Below are positions 33,113 through 41,403 of a stretch of 64,000 bases of DNA, piece by piece; position 1 is the first letter of the stretch; every line of letters begins with the position of its first letter. The translations under genes and the position numbers were made by a program. A model generated the notes under the pieces. The model saw nothing but the letters and a program-made list of their open reading frames with translations. It ran no database searches and had not been told where the DNA came from. This DNA comes from JBBIQS01 sp037442205 (GTDB lineage Bacteria > Myxococcota > Myxococcia > Myxococcales > UBA5297): NCBI GenBank assembly GCA_037442205.1, contig JBBIQS010000040.1:7757-71756 (forward strand), in the 5' to 3' direction.

Positions 33113-34258
33113 TCAGGACGCCTGCGCCTGCGGCCGCGCGCCGGCCGAGGCCGGGAACTCGCGGGAGGCCAGCTCGCCGTAGGCCAGGGCGGCGTCCAGA
33201 TAGAAGTGCGCCCCGTCGACGATCTCGCTCTCGAGGACGAACTCGTCGGGGGTGTGCGACCGCTCGGTCTTGCCAGGGCCCACCTTGAGCGCCGGCACTC
33301 CCGCGGTGGCGAAGAAGCAGAGATCGGAAAGCCCGCGCGAGCCGAACAGGGACGCCTGAGGGCGCGCCCGCTGCGCCGCGCGAACCAACACGTGCCTGGC
33401 GTCGATCTCGTAGGGGCGCAGCCGCTCGCTCACCACCTTGAGCTCGCTCTGCACCACCGCCTGCAGGAGCGCCGCGGTCTCGGACTGGTCGGGCTTGGGA
33501 TTGGTGCGCACGTCGATGAAGCAGCTCGCCTCGGCAGGGATCATGTTGCGGGCGGTGCCGCCGCTGACGATGGTCGGCTCGACGGTGACCGGCCCCAGAG
33601 TGGGGTGCGGCTCGCCCAGGTCCACCCGGTCGATGGCCATCAGATCGCGCGCCAGGCGGCGGACGGCGTTGGGCGCGCCCAGCGCGCGCCCGTGGGCAGC
33701 GTGGCAGGCCCGGCCCTCGGCGCGCAGTTCGAGGATGAGCAGGCCCTTCTGCGCCACCGCCAGCTCCAGCTCGGTCGGCTCGCCCACCAGCACCGCGGTG
33801 GGGAGCAGCCCGCGATTCCTGAGCTCGCTCAGCAGCAGCTCGGCGCCCTTGCCGCTCTTGCCGCCGGTCTCCTCCTCCACCACCAGCGTCAGCATCAGCC
33901 GGCAGCGCAGCTCGGACTCGCGGGCCTTGAGCCGCAGGAAGGCGGCGATCATCGCCGCCACCGAGGCCTTGGCGTCGTTGCTGCCCAGCCCGTAGACCTT
34001 GCCCTCAAGCACCTCGGGCTTGTGCGGATCGCGGGTCCAGCGGGGCGAGGCCGGGACGGTGTCGAGGTGGGTGTTGAAGGCCAGCAGCGGACCGCCCTGC
34101 CCGATGACCGCGAAGAGGTTGTCGCCGGCGCGCTGCACCTCGACGCCTCGCTCGCGCAGGAAGCGCTCCAGGAAGTCGACCAGCGGCTTCTCCTGGTGCG
34201 ACATCGAGGGGATCGAGACGATCTCCCGGTGCAGCGCGAGCAGCGCCTCCTCGGTCAT
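33113..34258 (-). CDS. argE: M20-family deacylase, probable N-acetyl(succinyl)-citrulline/ornithine deacylase (ArgE-like)
   Basis: The start ATG overlaps the argB stop (ATGA), giving 381 residues. Metal-binding and catalytic motifs of the M20 family are clear: NTHLDTVP, GSNDAKASVAA (metal-bridging Asp), and EEET with the general-base Glu. Family members (ArgE, DapE, LysK, CPG2) hydrolyse acyl-amino acids. Because the operon has an N-acyl-ornithine carbamoyltransferase, the substrate is most likely N-acetyl- (or succinyl-) citrulline, as established for the Xanthomonas-type arginine route. This is inferred from context. Confidence 0.82.
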   Translation of the reverse strand: MTEEALLALHREIVSIPSMSHQEKPLVDFLERFLRERGVEVQRAGDNLFAVIGQGGPLLAFNTHLDTVPASPRWTRDPHKPEVLEGKVYGLGSNDAKASVAAMIAAFLRLKARESELRCRLMLTLVVEEETGGKSGKGAELLLSELRNRGLLPTAVLVGEPTELELAVAQKGLLILELRAEGRACHAAHGRALGAPNAVRRLARDLMAIDRVDLGEPHPTLGPVTVEPTIVSGGTARNMIPAEASCFIDVRTNPKPDQSETAALLQAVVQSELKVVSERLRPYEIDARHVLVRAAQRARPQASLFGSRGLSDLCFFATAGVPALKVGPGKTERSHTPDEFVLESEIVDGAHFYLDAALAYGELASREFPASAGARPQAQAS

Positions 34259-35214
34259 TTCCCGGCTCCGACCGCCGCCGGCACCGCCGCCTGCTCCGAC
34301 GGCAGGAGCTCCGAGGTGTCCTTCACGATCAGGGTGCCGAAGCCCTCGTTGGTGAAGATCTCGATCAGCAGGCTGTTCTTGGCGCGGTAGCCGACCATGT
34401 GGACGCGCTTGACCCCGGCCAGCAGCGCCTCCTTGGCGGCCTTGGCCTTGGGGAGCATCCCGGAGTCGATGGCGCCCGATTCCTGAAGGCGCGCCAGCCC
34501 GTGGACGTCGGTGTAGCTGACCAGGCTGCCCGGGTCGGCCTTGTTCTCGAGCAGGCCCGGGGTGTCGGTGATGAAGATCAGCTTCTCGGCCTTCATCTCC
34601 CGGGCGATGGTCGAGGCGACGGTGTCGGCGTTGACGTTGAGCACCTGGCCGTTCTCGTCGGCGCACAGCGGGCTGACCACCGGCATGAAGCCGGCGTCGA
34701 GCTGCTTGTTGAGCACCGCCGCGTCGACCGAGTCCACGTCGCCCACCAGCCCGTAGTCGACGGTGGTGGTCTTGCCCTTGACCTCCTTGGTCTGCGGCGG
34801 GCGGCGATGGGCCCTGATGAAGCCGGCGTCGATGCCCGAGACGCCCACCGCCGGCAGCTCCACCGCCCGGCAGGCGGCCAGGAGCGCGGTGTTGACCGAG
34901 CCGTTCAAGGTCATCACCGAGACCTCGAGGGTCTTCTCGTCGGTGACCCGGCGGCCGTCGACGAACTCGGTGGACAGGCCCAGCTTCTCGGAGAGCGAGG
35001 TGGTCTGCGGGCCGCCGCCGTGCACCAGCACCACCCGGATGCCCAGCTCGCGCAGCACCGACAGCTGCTCGCACAGCTCCTTGAGCGCGTGCGGCTCGCC
35101 GCAGATGGCCCCGCCGGCCTTCACCACGAAGACGCGGTTGCGGTAGAGGCGGATGTAGGGCAGCGCCAGCTTCAGCGCCGCCATGGCGAATTCGCGATCG
35201 TAGTGGCCCGTCAT
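34255..35214 (-). CDS. argB: Acetylglutamate kinase
   Basis: This 319-residue ArgB phosphorylates N-acetyl-L-glutamate, the second step in arginine synthesis. The amino acid kinase motifs KAGGAI (phosphate-binding Lys), LVHGGGPQT, SGIDAG and NVNADTVAS are present. Start and stop each overlap a neighbour: its ATG shares a base with the stop of the carbamoyltransferase gene (TGATG), and its stop overlaps the M20 start (ATGA). The C-terminal end (ELLPSEQAAVPAAVGAGK) is an extra tail relative to typical ArgB. It lies in the middle of the operon. Confidence 0.92.
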   Translation of the reverse strand: MTGHYDREFAMAALKLALPYIRLYRNRVFVVKAGGAICGEPHALKELCEQLSVLRELGIRVVLVHGGGPQTTSLSEKLGLSTEFVDGRRVTDEKTLEVSVMTLNGSVNTALLAACRAVELPAVGVSGIDAGFIRAHRRPPQTKEVKGKTTTVDYGLVGDVDSVDAAVLNKQLDAGFMPVVSPLCADENGQVLNVNADTVASTIAREMKAEKLIFITDTPGLLENKADPGSLVSYTDVHGLARLQESGAIDSGMLPKAKAAKEALLAGVKRVHMVGYRAKNSLLIEIFTNEGFGTLIVKDTSELLPSEQAAVPAAVGAGK

Positions 35215-36230
35215 CACTTGCTCCCGTTCTTGTTGCCCAGCATCTCGACCATCAGCGCCTTCTGCCCGTGCAGCCGGTTGCCGGCCTGGCGCACCACCAC
35301 CGAGCGCGGCCCGTCGAGGACCTCGTCGGCGACCTTGACGTTGCGGCGCACCGGCAGGCAGTGCATGAACTTGGCGTCCTTGCGCGCGGTGGCGAACCAG
35401 GACTCGGCCACGCACCAGTCGCGCAGCCCGGCCCGCATCGTCAGCTCCTCGGTGGGCTTGCCGTAGAACTCCGGCGCCGACCAGCTCTTGGCGTAGAGGA
35501 CGTGGGCGCCCTCCATCGCCGCCTTGCGGTCGGAGGTCTCGCTGAGCTTGGCGCCCGACTTCTTGGCCAGCTCGCGAGCCTTCTGCATCACCGGCTCGGG
35601 CAGGCCAAAGCCCTCGGGCCGGAGCACGGTGACCTCCATGCCGCGCTGGACCGCCATGTTCAGCGCCGAGGCCGGCACCGCGTAGGTCAGCGGCTTCGGA
35701 TGCCAGGCCCAGCTCAGGACGAACTTGCCGCCGGCGCGCGGGATCTCCAGGTCCTCCAGCGTCTTCCAGTCGGCCAGCGCCTGGCACGGGTGGCTGATGG
35801 CGGACTCGAGGTTGATGAACGGCTTCGGGGTCAGCTCGGCGATCGACTGGATCACGCCGTCGGCCAGGTCCTCACCCAGGTTCTTGCCCTCGGCGAAGCA
35901 GCGCACGCCGATGGCGTCGGCGTACTGCGCCAGGACCGGGAAGGCCTCGCGCACGTGCTCGACCGCGTCGCCGTCCATGACCACGCCGGAGCGAGTCTCC
36001 AGCTTCCAGGAGCCGGCGCCGGGCTGGATCACAAACGAGTTGCCGCCCAGCTGCGAGACCCCGGCCTGCATCGAGGCCAGCGTGCGCAGCGAGGGGTTCA
36101 TGAACACCAGCCCGATGACCTTGTTCTTCAGGGCGTCGGAGACGGGGTTCTTCTCGAGCTCCTTGGCGAGCTTGAGCACCGCCTCCAGGCGGTCGGCGGG
36201 GAGGTCGGTCAGATCGAGGAAACGCTTCAT
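35214..36230 (-). CDS. argF': N-acetylornithine (or N-succinylornithine) carbamoyltransferase
   Basis: A 338-residue member of the aspartate/ornithine carbamoyltransferase family. It has the carbamoyl-phosphate motif NPSLRT (Ser47, Arg49, Thr50), an HPCQALADW motif, and HCLPVRRN with the catalytic-type Cys. Features of the acyl-ornithine subfamily, as in Xanthomonas AOTCase and Bacteroides SOTCase, are WKLETRSGVVMDGD, VLSWAWHPKPL and FMHCLPVRRN. It should make N-acetylcitrulline (or succinylcitrulline). Whether the acyl group is acetyl or succinyl cannot be told here. Its start overlaps the argD stop (ATGA). Confidence 0.85.
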   Translation of the reverse strand: MKRFLDLTDLPADRLEAVLKLAKELEKNPVSDALKNKVIGLVFMNPSLRTLASMQAGVSQLGGNSFVIQPGAGSWKLETRSGVVMDGDAVEHVREAFPVLAQYADAIGVRCFAEGKNLGEDLADGVIQSIAELTPKPFINLESAISHPCQALADWKTLEDLEIPRAGGKFVLSWAWHPKPLTYAVPASALNMAVQRGMEVTVLRPEGFGLPEPVMQKARELAKKSGAKLSETSDRKAAMEGAHVLYAKSWSAPEFYGKPTEELTMRAGLRDWCVAESWFATARKDAKFMHCLPVRRNVKVADEVLDGPRSVVVRQAGNRLHGQKALMVEMLGNKNGSK

Positions 36231-37405
36231 CGAGGCAACTCCTTCAAGACCGACAGCAGCCGGTCCACGTGTTCGTCCTGCAGGATGAGAGGCGGCAACA
36301 GCCGCACGACGTTGGGATCGCTGCTGTCGCCGGCGAGAATCTGATGGTCTCGCAGCTCGGCCAGGATCTGCTGGGCGGGCCGGGTGGTGCGCAGCCCGAG
36401 GAGGAAGCCCATCCCCTGCACATCGGCGACCGGGCCGACGCGGCACTCCTTGCGCATCCGCTCCGAGAGCCGGCGCACCCGGGGAAGCAGTTGCTCCTCC
36501 TCGATGGCCTGGATCACCGTCTCGATCAGCGCGCAGGCCAGCGGGCCGCCGCCGAAGGTGGTGCCGAGCTCGCCCTTGTGGATCTTGGCGGCCAGCGCCT
36601 CGCCGACCAGGACCGCCGCCGCCGGGAAGCCGCCGGCGATGCCCTTGGCGGTGGTGAGGATGTCCGGGGTCACCCCGTAGGCCTGCGCGGCGAAGGGATA
36701 GCCGCTGCGACCCATGCCGCACTGGACCTCGTCGAAGATCAGCAGCGCGCCCTTCTCGCGGGTCAGCGTGCGGGCGCGCTCGACGAAGCCGCGCGACAGC
36801 GCCCGCGCTCCGCCCACGCCCTGCACCGGCTCGAAGATCACCGCTGCCACGTCCTCGCCGACGGCCTTTTCCAGCGCCGCCACGTCGTCGAACGGGACGA
36901 CGTTGGTCTCGAAGGGAGCGCGCGGGAAGCCGTACCACTTCTCGTGGCCGGCGGTGATGCAGGAGACCCCGGCGGTGCGCCCGTGGAAGGAGCCGGAGAG
37001 GCAGACCACGCGCGGGCGCTTGGTGGTGAGGAAGGCGATGCGCAGCGCGTTCTCGTTGGCCTCGGCGCCCGAGTTGATGAAGAAGACCCGGCTCAGCTCG
37101 GAGGGGGCGAAGTTGGCCAGCGCCTTCGCCGCCCGCTCGCGCACGGAGAGCTCGACCGCGTTGCTCTGGAAGAACAGCTCCTTGGCCTGCTTGGACAGAG
37201 TCGCCAGGAGCTTGGGATGGCCGTTGCCGAGTAGCGCCACCGCGTGGCCGCCGTAGAAGTCGAGGAAGCGCTTCCCGTCGGCGCCGGTGATCCACACGCC
37301 CTCGCCGGAGACCGGCTCGAGCGGGACCTTCTTGAAGACTTCGAGCAACGCGCTCTGCGGGACCGGCGCCGCCGGCGCGGCCGCACTCTGCTGCAAGGTT
37401 GCCAT
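36227..37405 (-). CDS. argD: Acetylornithine aminotransferase
   Basis: Start ATG at 37405, 392 residues. A class III PLP-dependent aminotransferase: FINSGAEANENALRIA, GSFHGRT, IFEPVQGVGG, DEVQCGMGRSG, and the PLP lysine in TTAKGIAGGFP. It converts N-acetylglutamate semialdehyde to N-acetylornithine. It starts 32 bases after argC ends and overlaps the next gene by four bases. ArgD enzymes can also act on succinyl compounds, matching either reading of the downstream carbamoyltransferase. Confidence 0.9.
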   Translation of the reverse strand: MATLQQSAAAPAAPVPQSALLEVFKKVPLEPVSGEGVWITGADGKRFLDFYGGHAVALLGNGHPKLLATLSKQAKELFFQSNAVELSVRERAAKALANFAPSELSRVFFINSGAEANENALRIAFLTTKRPRVVCLSGSFHGRTAGVSCITAGHEKWYGFPRAPFETNVVPFDDVAALEKAVGEDVAAVIFEPVQGVGGARALSRGFVERARTLTREKGALLIFDEVQCGMGRSGYPFAAQAYGVTPDILTTAKGIAGGFPAAAVLVGEALAAKIHKGELGTTFGGGPLACALIETVIQAIEEEQLLPRVRRLSERMRKECRVGPVADVQGMGFLLGLRTTRPAQQILAELRDHQILAGDSSDPNVVRLLPPLILQDEHVDRLLSVLKELPR

Positions 37406-37437
37406 GTCGGGTTCTCTTCCTCGTCGAAGCGAAAGGC

Positions 37438-38511
37438 TCAGTACCAGCCCAGGCCGCCCAGCCGCAGTCCGGCGTCCTCGGGCAGCTCGAACAGGCGGTT
37501 CATCCACTGGATGCCGCCGCCCGCGGCGCCCTTGATCAGGTTGTCGATTACCGAGGTGACTACCAGCGTCTTGCCGCGGGCCGAAACGCCGATCCGGCAG
37601 CGGTTGGTGCCCACCACGTCGGTGAGCTTCGGTAGCTCGAGCGAAGCGCGAACGAACGGGCTCGTCTCGAAGTAGGCGTTGGCCCGAGCCACCAGCTCCT
37701 CGGCATTCATCGGCTGGCGCAGCGTCATCCGCAGGGTGGCGTGGATGCCGCGCACGAACGGCCCGGAGTGAGGCACGAACTGCACCTCGGGCTCCCAGCC
37801 GCCGCGCACCAGGCCCAAGAGCCGCCTCATCTCCGGCTCGTGGCGATGGCCGAGCGGCGAGTAGGCGTAGAGGGTGCTGTGGCGAGAGGGATGGTGCGTG
37901 CCCTCCCCCACCTTCCGGCCGCTGCCCGAGCTGCCGGTCACCGCCGAGGCGAACAGCTCCTCCTCTACCAGATCGGCGGCGAAGAACGGCAGCGCCCCCA
38001 GGGTGATGCAGGTGGTGAAGCATCCCGGTTGCGTGGCGTGCTTGGGCGCGTTGCCCTTGAACTGCTCGGGGATGGCGCACTCGAACTGCGCCAGCCGATG
38101 CGGGGCGCCGTGGGGATGGCCGTAGATCTCCTGGTACTTCGCCGCGTCCGGGAAGCGGAAGTCGGCCGAGAGATCGACTGCCTTCACCAGCGCCCCGGCC
38201 TTCTCGGCGGCGGCCAGCACCTTGTCGAGCAGCGCAGCGGTGGCGCCGTGCGGAGTGGCGGCCAGCACGCCGAACTTCTCGCCGGCCTTGAAGCGCTCGG
38301 ACAACTGCTCCGGCGACTCGAAGGAGAGCGACTCGACCGCGGTGCCCACCAGGTGAGGGAAAGCCGAGACGACCTTCTCCCCGACCTGGCTGGTGGAGAC
38401 CGCCGACACTGCGCGCATCCGCGGGTGGCCGGCCAGCAGGCGCAGCAGCTCGCCGGCGACGTAGCCGCTGCCGCCGAGGACGGCAACCGGGATGGATGCG
38501 CCCGCGGTCAC
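37438..38511 (-). CDS. argC: N-acetyl-gamma-glutamyl-phosphate reductase
   Basis: GTG start at 38511 overlaps the stop of the P-loop gene (GTGA), giving 357 residues. The Rossmann motif GGSGYVAGELLRLL opens the protein. The catalytic cysteine lies in TQPGCFTTC. NADPH-dependent reduction of N-acetylglutamyl phosphate is the third step in arginine synthesis. GSSGSGRKVGE and KGAAGGGIQWMN are further family markers. Confidence 0.92.
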   Translation of the reverse strand: MTAGASIPVAVLGGSGYVAGELLRLLAGHPRMRAVSAVSTSQVGEKVVSAFPHLVGTAVESLSFESPEQLSERFKAGEKFGVLAATPHGATAALLDKVLAAAEKAGALVKAVDLSADFRFPDAAKYQEIYGHPHGAPHRLAQFECAIPEQFKGNAPKHATQPGCFTTCITLGALPFFAADLVEEELFASAVTGSSGSGRKVGEGTHHPSRHSTLYAYSPLGHRHEPEMRRLLGLVRGGWEPEVQFVPHSGPFVRGIHATLRMTLRQPMNAEELVARANAYFETSPFVRASLELPKLTDVVGTNRCRIGVSARGKTLVVTSVIDNLIKGAAGGGIQWMNRLFELPEDAGLRLGGLGWY

Positions 38512-39566
38512 TGCTTGCTCCGGGTGCCCAGCGCCTGCAGCGCGACCTGGGCCAGCGACGCCGCGTCGGAGCGCGCGTTGCGGCCGGGAACGCCGGTCTG
38601 CTTCTCGATCAGCCGGATGCCTGCGGCGTTGTCGGTGGCCGGGCCGGTGACCACGGTGGTGGCCAGGCTGTGGCGCTCCTTGAGCAGTTGCACGCCGCCC
38701 CAGGCCGCGACCGGGTCGCTGGCCGCCAGCACCACGCCCTTGAAGGTCGCGCGGATCTCGGGGTCGTTGAGGATCGCGTCCACGCCATAGAGCCCGAGCA
38801 GGCCGTCGCCCAGCTCGAGGACGATGACGTCCGGCTTGTCGGCCGCCAGGTGCGTCAGGATCGAGCGCGCCGCCTTGGGAGCGTCGTCGGGGGTGGAGGT
38901 GACGATGCCGAAGTCGGTGAAGATCAGCGTCTTCTTGGCGCCCGAATCCTCCATCGACAGGATGTCGCGGCGCAGCGAGACGCCGGTGGTCTTGCCGGCG
39001 GCGACCTTCATCCCCTGGTGCGCGAAGGCCTGGACCAGCGCGCAGGCCGCCGCGGTCTTGCCGGCGTTCATCGAGCTGCCGACCAGCGCCACCACCGGGA
39101 TCCCGTTGGTCTCGAGCTTGTCCTCGAGCGGGATGGCGTTCTGCTTGATGTGCGCCGGCACGCCGATGCGCTCGCCCAGGTACGGGAAGTGGAGCACCTG
39201 CCCCAGCACCTCGCACTGGAACGGCTCGCCCAGGTCAGGGTTGACGCTGTCGCAGACGCCGAGCACGCCGCCCAGGTTGAGCAGGTTGAGCTTGTCGCCG
39301 ATCTTGACGGTCTTGGGCAGGTAGCCGGAGTAGCCGAACAGCGCCTTGCGGTGCCCCAAAGCCACCGCGCAGATGTCGCCCGGCTTGACCTTGGAGAAGC
39401 GGCCGCTGGGCAGCTCCAACTCGTTGTAGGTGCCCTTGCGGTTGAGCACCTTCACCGCCACCACCGAGCCCTCGGAGACCTGGATTTCCTCGCTCAGGCG
39501 CACCTCGCGAGACAGGCGGCAGTTCTGGGTGACGGATCCGATTTTGTCGAGCAGTACGGTCTTCAC
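38508..39566 (-). CDS. P-loop protein of unknown function, embedded in the arginine operon
   Basis: A GTG start at 39566 overlaps the argG stop (GTGA), and its own stop overlaps the argC start (GTGA), so it is coupled on both sides. The 352 residues split into an N-terminal beta-rich domain (about 1-150: MKTVLLDKIGSV, VKPGDICAVALGHRKALFGY) and a C-terminal P-loop domain (about 155-350) with Walker A GSSMNAGKTAAAC and Walker B-like DVIVLELGDGLLG. The P-loop fold resembles the dethiobiotin synthetase/MobB/CobQ group, and more loosely DUF1611 proteins. Its fixed place in an arginine operon suggests a role in arginine or glutamate metabolism, but none is known to me. Confidence 0.8.
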   Translation of the reverse strand: MKTVLLDKIGSVTQNCRLSREVRLSEEIQVSEGSVVAVKVLNRKGTYNELELPSGRFSKVKPGDICAVALGHRKALFGYSGYLPKTVKIGDKLNLLNLGGVLGVCDSVNPDLGEPFQCEVLGQVLHFPYLGERIGVPAHIKQNAIPLEDKLETNGIPVVALVGSSMNAGKTAAACALVQAFAHQGMKVAAGKTTGVSLRRDILSMEDSGAKKTLIFTDFGIVTSTPDDAPKAARSILTHLAADKPDVIVLELGDGLLGLYGVDAILNDPEIRATFKGVVLAASDPVAAWGGVQLLKERHSLATTVVTGPATDNAAGIRLIEKQTGVPGRNARSDAASLAQVALQALGTRSKQ

Positions 39567-40765
39567 TTGGTCTCCCCGGCGCGGGCCCAGAGCATCGAGG
39601 GCAGCGCCAGCATGCGCGAGAATCCCTTGGCGTCGGCGGCGGTCCACTCGCCGGCGGCCTCGCCGTAGACCGCCTTGCTGGCCTTGCGCAGCGAGTGCGG
39701 AGAGCTGACGCCCTCCACGAACATCGAGCCCGGCTGCAGCCGAACCTTGACCTCGCCGCTGACTCGCTGCTGCGAGCTCAACAGCAGCGCCTCGATGTCC
39801 CGGCAGGCCGGCTCGAGGAACTGCGCCTCGTGCACCAGGTCGCCGTAGGTCATGGCCATCTGGTCCTTGATACGCTGCTGACGAGCGGTGAGCACCAGCT
39901 TCTCCAGCTCGCGGTGGGCGCCGATCAGCACCATCGGCGCCGGGGCCTCGAAGGCCACCCGGCCCTTGAGCCCGAAGATGGTGTCGCCGAGGTGGATGCC
40001 GCGGCCGATGCCGAAGCTGGCCGCCAGCGCGTTGAGCTGTTCGATCAGCTGCACCGGCTCCATCGGCTGGCCGTCGAGCGAGACCGGCACGCCCTTCTCG
40101 AAGCCGAGCTTGTGCGACTCGGGCGATCGCGGAGTGGCGAATGCGCCGCGAGTGAGCACCCAGGCGTCCTCGGGCAGCGAGTCCACCGTGTCGGTGGTCT
40201 CCTTGCCGCCGATGGTGCAGCCCCACAGACCCTGGTTGACCGAGTAGGCGGCGCGCTCGAAGGGGAAGTCGACCTTGCGCTTGCGCAGGAAGTCGATCTC
40301 GAACTCGCGGGTGAAGCCCTCGTCGCGCACCGGGGCCAGGATCTCCACGCCCGGAGCCATGGTGCGCAGGGCCACCTCGAAGCGGACCTGATCGTTGCCG
40401 GCTGCGGTCGAGCCGTGGGCCACCATCTTGGCGCCCAGCTTGGCGGCCAGCTCGGCCACCATCCGCGCCTGCAGCGTCCGCTCGGCGCCGACACACAGCG
40501 GGTAGACGTGGCCGCGCAGCACGTTGCCCATCACCAAAAAGCGCAGCGTCTCCTCAAAGTAGGAGGCGCGGGCGTCGATGCAGTGGTGCTCGACCGCCCC
40601 CAGGGCCTTGGCCCGGCTCTCGATGCGCTTGCGGGCGGCGTCGTCCAGCCCGCCGGTGTCGACGGTGACGGTGACCACCTCGCGCCCATGCTTCTCGCGC
40701 AGCCAGGGCACCAGGAACGAGGTATCGAGCCCTCCGCTGAAGGCGAGGACAATCACGTCAGACAT
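39563..40765 (-). CDS. argG: Argininosuccinate synthase
   Basis: This 400-residue ArgG joins citrulline and aspartate using ATP. The N-type ATP pyrophosphatase motif FSGGLDTS is at residues 9-16. It overlaps the argR stop by eight bases, so the repressor and synthase are translated together. The likely citrulline source is the deacylated product of the route encoded downstream. Confidence 0.93.
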   Translation of the reverse strand: MSDVIVLAFSGGLDTSFLVPWLREKHGREVVTVTVDTGGLDDAARKRIESRAKALGAVEHHCIDARASYFEETLRFLVMGNVLRGHVYPLCVGAERTLQARMVAELAAKLGAKMVAHGSTAAGNDQVRFEVALRTMAPGVEILAPVRDEGFTREFEIDFLRKRKVDFPFERAAYSVNQGLWGCTIGGKETTDTVDSLPEDAWVLTRGAFATPRSPESHKLGFEKGVPVSLDGQPMEPVQLIEQLNALAASFGIGRGIHLGDTIFGLKGRVAFEAPAPMVLIGAHRELEKLVLTARQQRIKDQMAMTYGDLVHEAQFLEPACRDIEALLLSSQQRVSGEVKVRLQPGSMFVEGVSSPHSLRKASKAVYGEAAGEWTAADAKGFSRMLALPSMLWARAGETK

Positions 40766-41231
40766 TCGCGCGCTCCTTGATCAGATGGTTCAGCTTGGCC
40801 GACAGCTTGAGCTGCTCGCGCCGCCCGGCAGTTGCCAGGAAGATGGTGTCGTCGCCGGCGATGGTCCCGACGACCTCGGGCCAGCGCGCCCGGTCGATGG
40901 CCACCGCCACCGCCGAGGCCCGCCCCGGGGGCGTGTTCAGCACCAGCAGGTTGGGACCGGCGGTCCGGACCCGTTGAATGGACGAAGCCGATTCGCCCAG
41001 GTCGCTGAGCGGCGGCGGGGCCCCGAGCAGCATCTCGGCGGGCACGTAGCGCCCCTCGAGCTTGGCCACCCGCATCTCCTGCAGGTCGCGGGAGACGCTG
41101 GACTGCGTGACCTGGAAGCCCCGGGTCTGCAGCCGCTCGATCAGCTCGGCCTGGCTGCGGATCGCCTCCGCCGCCAGGATCTGGCGGATCGCCGCCTGCC
41201 GCTCGCTCCACTCTTCTGTCTTGCTCGGCAT
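40758..41231 (-). CDS. argR: Arginine repressor
   Basis: A 157-residue ArgR: N-terminal winged helix (about 25-55; SQAELIERLQTRGFQVTQSS followed by VSRDL) and a C-terminal arginine-binding/oligomerisation domain containing GTIAGDDTIFLA. With arginine bound, the hexamer represses arginine synthesis genes. It heads the operon, so it should regulate itself. An ARG box-like element is present just upstream. Confidence 0.92.
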   Translation of the reverse strand: MPSKTEEWSERQAAIRQILAAEAIRSQAELIERLQTRGFQVTQSSVSRDLQEMRVAKLEGRYVPAEMLLGAPPPLSDLGESASSIQRVRTAGPNLLVLNTPPGRASAVAVAIDRARWPEVVGTIAGDDTIFLATAGRREQLKLSAKLNHLIKERANV

Positions 41232-41243
41232 GCCGCGGGCCCC

Positions 41244-41259
41244 GAAATATTTATGCGCA
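41244..41259 (-). promoter_or_regulatory. Candidate ARG box / promoter element upstream of argR
   Basis: Read on the minus strand, TGCGCATAAATATTTC has the A/T core of ARG boxes (TGAATwwwwATTCA-like) in a G+C-rich surrounding, 13 bases before the argR start. Nearby GCGCATGCGC (41270-41279) is a perfect palindrome. ArgR binding here would allow autoregulation. The match is partial. Confidence 0.4.
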
Positions 41260-41403
41260 AGGTTCTAAGCGCATGCGCATGAGATTGCAAGCAGTCACCG
41301 ACACTCATTTGGGGGATAGTCGACAGAGGCGGGTTGCGGACGCTCCGGCGGCGGCCCGCCGGGACGGAAGTCGCGAGAGGAGAAGGAGCGCGCTCCAGCG
41401 CGG

